Shown: positions 60,599-64,000 of the stretch, in pieces | Layout: every line of letters begins with the position of its first letter | Numbering within the stretch: position 1 is the stretch's first letter | NCBI GenBank assembly: GCA_038230255.1 | Contig: JBBRNP010000009.1 | Coordinates: forward strand, 10,650 to 74,649 | Reading direction: 5' to 3' | Length of the DNA: 64,000 bases | Source of the DNA: AV40 sp038230255 | GTDB lineage: Bacteria > Verrucomicrobiota > Verrucomicrobiia > Chthoniobacterales > UBA10450 | Position numbers and translations under genes: made by a program | Notes under the pieces: generated by a model | Told to the model about the DNA's origin: nothing | Seen by the model: the letters and a program-made list of their open reading frames with translations, nothing else | The model's database searches: none

Positions 60599-63500
60599 AT
60601 GAAAACAAAATTGCTCCCCTCAGTTTTTATTCTGTCTCTGCTTTTTCAATTCAGCGTGCTCGCAGGCGAACAAGGCGACGACAACCCAACCGGTGTTGCC
60701 GGGACATTCAACGGCAACATCACTACCGGCGGTTCGTACGATCCCTACACTGGAAACGCGATGCGGGTCGTCGACGAAATCGTCGTGCCAGGCAGTATCG
60801 GCGCCTACCCTCTAAAGTGGACTCGCTACTTTAACAGCCATTTGACTTACTCGAGCAACACTGTCGGCGGCCGCTGGAGATTTTCCTATCTCGATTACAG
60901 CTATCCGAGTGCAACCTTTCCGGATGGGCGTGTTCTCAGTGACGATTACGGCGTAGAAGATCGCGTAGGAACCTTTAATGGAAAAACTGCCATCTTCATG
61001 GCTGACGGTGGGAAAGTGATCTTCAACCTCTACATGGATGGCACTCAGCCGCGATATTACGCTTCGGAGATTTGGGATCCGTACGGCCAGATCACCAGAC
61101 TCAGCTACCGTACAGCCACAGTGAATGGCCACTTCAAGTATTTACTCGATCGCGTAACAGAACCCGGTGGTCGCTATCTCAAAATCAACTGGGTCACAGC
61201 GAATGATTATATAGCCAGTGTTCAAGCATTCGACGGAATCAACCCGCAGCCAATCCAGTCCGTGACGTATACCTGGAGCACGTTTGCTCTAAACTGGAAC
61301 GTGATGCCATCAACCAAGGTGCTCAGTCGCGTTGATTACAGCGATGGAACCAACGCCACCTACACTTACACAGACCAGGCCTACCCAGGACCGCCCACCT
61401 GTACCATCTATCCCCAGGGTCACTGGCATGCAGCGCTATTGAAGACCGCCGACGATGTTCGTTATTCCGGAGCGATGCGACAGATCGCCTACACGTACTA
61501 CACCACCGGCAACAAGACGCGCATCTCAAGTGAGAATCACCTTGTCAACGGTGTGGCGAGCGAGGCGGTTTCGACGATCTCTGGTGTTTCGAGCGTCAAC
61601 TCGACAACCAACGCAACCGAAACGCGGGGCGATGGAGCACAGCGTAACTTTTTCTATTACAGCGTGCCGCGGGTCGGCGACTGCACCGGCGTGGAGCCAC
61701 CTGTGATTCGTCCGACCGACGGGAAACTGTACAGCTATACCGATTTTCAAGGTCGCACGACGACTTTAACTTACGAAACCGACGACACTAAGGCGTCGGC
61801 CGGCTTCATCACCGCCGTTAGAGACGCGAACAGCAACACGACAACTTACACCCGTTCGTCACTCTCTTGGGCTATTCTCAGAATCACGCATCCCGACGGC
61901 AGTTATATCGACCAAACATATACGGACGAAACCAATCCGTACTACCTTGCCAGCAGAACGGATGAGCGTGGCAACACCACGGTGTATCACCGCGACGATC
62001 CAGCTAATCCGAACGCGATCACCAGAAAAGATTACGCCGACGGAAGCTTTGAAACGTTCATTTACAATAATTTCGGTCAGACGGTCACGCATCGGATGCG
62101 AGCCGGTGCTTATGAGCACTTCGCCTACGATGGCAGTACCGCCTTGACTCTGCCGCCAGGCAGCCGCGGACTCTTAACTGATAAGTCCAATCCGACCTGG
62201 ACTGCAGATCCAGCAGTCTCCATTGCAAGTGAGCCGAAGACTCATTACGAGTACTACGGCGTTTCCGACTTCGGCGGCGTTTGGACCGATCGCGTTAAGA
62301 CTGAGACGGACCCGCGCGGTTTGGTGACTCAATTTGAATACGATCGGGCTTTGGACGCCAACGGACAGAACAGCGGCTTCCCGTCAGGATCGCCGGTCGG
62401 CGGTCGCGGACTGGTGACGCGGATCACACACTTGAGCGACAGTTCCACCTATCAATCCTTCGGGTTCGACAAGTATGCCAACAAACTTTGGGAGGAAAAC
62501 GAGTTGCGCCAGCGTGTGACTTATACCTACGACGAATACCGCAGAGTGCTGACGGTAAAGAATCCGCTGAACCAGACGGTGACTAATACCTACACGCCGA
62601 CCAATGGTACCAACACTTCGCCGTACGTTCACACCACCGGCTCCATTTATACAACCACGACGCCCACCGGCATCGTGACCAAAAACATTTACGACGCGAA
62701 CTTCCGTAAAACATCCACCACTCAGGCAAATGGCACCTCATTGGCCGCCACGACCACGTTCGGCTACGACCCGGTCGGCAATCCGACGACCGTGACCGAC
62801 CCGCTGAATCACAGGACAACCACGACCTACGACACCCGAAACCGAAAGATCACGGTCGCGGATACGGTCAACCAGACGACGCAATGGTTTTATGATGCGG
62901 CCAGCAACGTGACCAGTATCCAGCGGACCGACGGAACAACCGAAACGAAGACTTACGATCAAATGAACCGGGTTCTGACGGACACCGTGCCCCAAACCAC
63001 GACCGTGAGTGTCACAATCACGTCGGACTACTATCCTGGGAATGTCCAGTACGCCGGTCTGCTCTATCACCTGACTGATGCAAAAGGACAGATCACTACT
63101 TTTTCTGCATATGATCCATCTGGCTTGAAGACCACTGTCACCTATCCCAACGGCGATTACCACGGCTTCGTCTACGACGTCGACAAAAATTTGACCAGTC
63201 GCCGGACCGCTAACGGCACGACCCAGAATTTCACTTACGACAACCGGAATCGGAAAATCACAATGGTTTGGACGAATCCCACGAATGTGGCCAATTTCAC
63301 GGCCGAGTGGGCGAATTTAGGTTACGATACCGCCAGCCGCCTCATCAGTGCGCAGAATGGAATCGGCGCAGTTGGCACCGGCATTACATCGACAATTACC
63401 CGTCAGTACGACGCCGCTGGGCGCCTTCTTCTCGATCGGCAGAAACTGAACGCCACACTCGGCAACAAGGACGTTCAGTACACCTACGACGCCGATGGTA

Positions 63501-64000
63501 AGGACACTCGCCTTTACCTGACCAGCGCCGGTTACGACTACACCTTCAGTTACGATGCCATGGGGCGGTTCGAGAAAATCTCTCCCACGGGCGGTGCGGT
63601 CGCGTTTCAATACCGCTACGATGCCGCCTCAAATGAAGTGGAACGGGACAACTACGTTAATTCCGTGAACCAGTTTTACTCTCGAGATCCCCTGAACCGG
63701 ATGTCCCGGCGCGACGTGAAGCTGAGCACGACCGTGCTCTCGTCCGAGGCCTACGGCTACGACGCGATGAGCCGAATGATTTCTGTCGATCGCGAAGACG
63801 CCACTCGCGATTCGTTCACTTATTATCTGGACGGCGAACTTTGGACGGCGAACTATGCCCAGCCGACGGGGTCGCCCACGCCGACTCCTACTCCAACCCC
63901 AGTGCCAACAGCCACGCCGACGGCTACGCCTACTCCAACTCCGGGCGGGACCCCAACACCCACGCCAACTCCGACTCCAACTCCAACTCCAACTGCCACA
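60599..64000 (+). CDS. RHS/YD-repeat protein (5' part, runs off the right edge)
   Basis: At least 1134 residues, open to the edge without a stop. ATG at 60599; signal peptide MKTKLLPSVFILSLLFQFSV, then the same N-terminal module as the first RHS protein (DDNPTGVAGTFNGNI ... TGNAMRVVDEIVVPGSIGAY). Many YD repeats follow (YDEYRRVLTVKNPLNQT, YDAASNVTSIQRTDG, YDAMGRFEKISPTGG). The last ~40 codons seen are a Thr/Pro low-complexity run. The RHS core end and tail lie beyond the window. No gene is seen between the first RHS locus and this one that would link them as an operon. Confidence 0.93.
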   Translation, partial: MKTKLLPSVFILSLLFQFSVLAGEQGDDNPTGVAGTFNGNITTGGSYDPYTGNAMRVVDEIVVPGSIGAYPLKWTRYFNSHLTYSSNTVGGRWRFSYLDYSYPSATFPDGRVLSDDYGVEDRVGTFNGKTAIFMADGGKVIFNLYMDGTQPRYYASEIWDPYGQITRLSYRTATVNGHFKYLLDRVTEPGGRYLKINWVTANDYIASVQAFDGINPQPIQSVTYTWSTFALNWNVMPSTKVLSRVDYSDGTNATYTYTDQAYPGPPTCTIYPQGHWHAALLKTADDVRYSGAMRQIAYTYYTTGNKTRISSENHLVNGVASEAVSTISGVSSVNSTTNATETRGDGAQRNFFYYSVPRVGDCTGVEPPVIRPTDGKLYSYTDFQGRTTTLTYETDDTKASAGFITAVRDANSNTTTYTRSSLSWAILRITHPDGSYIDQTYTDETNPYYLASRTDERGNTTVYHRDDPANPNAITRKDYADGSFETFIYNNFGQTVTHRMRAGAYEHFAYDGSTALTLPPGSRGLLTDKSNPTWTADPAVSIASEPKTHYEYYGVSDFGGVWTDRVKTETDPRGLVTQFEYDRALDANGQNSGFPSGSPVGGRGLVTRITHLSDSSTYQSFGFDKYANKLWEENELRQRVTYTYDEYRRVLTVKNPLNQTVTNTYTPTNGTNTSPYVHTTGSIYTTTTPTGIVTKNIYDANFRKTSTTQANGTSLAATTTFGYDPVGNPTTVTDPLNHRTTTTYDTRNRKITVADTVNQTTQWFYDAASNVTSIQRTDGTTETKTYDQMNRVLTDTVPQTTTVSVTITSDYYPGNVQYAGLLYHLTDAKGQITTFSAYDPSGLKTTVTYPNGDYHGFVYDVDKNLTSRRTANGTTQNFTYDNRNRKITMVWTNPTNVANFTAEWANLGYDTASRLISAQNGIGAVGTGITSTITRQYDAAGRLLLDRQKLNATLGNKDVQYTYDADGKDTRLYLTSAGYDYTFSYDAMGRFEKISPTGGAVAFQYRYDAASNEVERDNYVNSVNQFYSRDPLNRMSRRDVKLSTTVLSSEAYGYDAMSRMISVDREDATRDSFTYYLDGELWTANYAQPTGSPTPTPTPTPVPTATPTATPTPTPGGTPTPTPTPTPTPTPTAT
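63880..64000 (+). repeat. Thr-Pro low-complexity tract in the second RHS gene
   Basis: CCNACN-type codons repeat almost without a break from ~63880 to the edge, interrupted by Val, Ala and Gly-Gly. Encodes a (TP)n stalk. Such tracts are prone to length change. Confidence 0.8.

Noticed and set aside
63880..64000. Tandem-repeat array as a separate element
   Set aside because: The tract is in frame with the RHS gene and encodes Thr-Pro; it is part of the protein.

Overview
The window looks like a contig from a Gram-negative member of the Verrucomicrobiota, most likely the Chthoniobacterales/Spartobacteria soil lineage. This is inferred from gene content and style: an lpxD gene (outer membrane), paired GspE/PilB ATPases with a pseudopilin, giant YD/RHS-repeat proteins with TP-rich low-complexity tails, a VPS10/BNR-type secreted protein, and many short palindromic repeats between and even inside genes. 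No rRNA or CRISPR array was seen. One complete tRNA gene, tRNA-Ala(CGC), is present.

Layout. 1-7.6 kb: a partial protein, a damaged receiver domain and a response regulator, then a minus-strand housekeeping block (ftsK, rodZ-like, rimO, a tail-anchored protein, trxA). 7.7-17.9 kb: a lipoprotein, a POT peptide transporter, a glutamine-amidotransferase-like hydrolase, a HAD phosphatase, an unidentified possible glycosyltransferase, a large membrane/spermidine-synthase/TPR fusion, queE, trpA and a secreted cysteine-peptidase-like protein. 18-22 kb: dapF, dapA, dapB, folK and panB (lysine/peptidoglycan, folate and pantothenate precursors), separated by palindromic repeats. 22-29 kb: an OmpA-like protein facing a type II secretion/type IV pilus block (two GspE-type ATPases, GspF, pseudopilin). 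28.9-36.5 kb: glmS divergent from glgC, envelope and coiled-coil genes, a YacP-like nuclease, a receiver, lpxD and a class II aldolase. 36.5-43.8 kb: a signalling block with two histidine kinases, an aberrant ketosynthase, and a receiver-kinase protein. 43.9-46.8 kb: a LanB-type dehydratase homologue whose stop overlaps the start of a ParA ATPase.

The accessory part runs from about 47.8 kb to the end. A GIY-YIG nuclease gene sits among 105-bp repeats beside tRNA-Ala(CGC), and an 18-nt stretch covering the tRNA 3' end is duplicated on its far side. The first 42 nt of the same tRNA recur about 6.9 kb away at 55.4 kb. This brackets a segment with a LuxR-type regulator, a small exported protein, an RHS protein and an exported pentapeptide-repeat protein, so the segment looks like a genomic island. 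A second RHS gene with the same kind of N-terminal module runs off the right edge.

The items most worth a second look are the tRNA-bracketed island and its GIY-YIG neighbour, the overlapping LanB-like/ParA pair, the ketosynthase that keeps its cysteine but lacks both catalytic histidines, and the palindromic repeats that have entered genes (27 codons of rimO, the start codon of the pseudopilin, the stop codon of a GspE).
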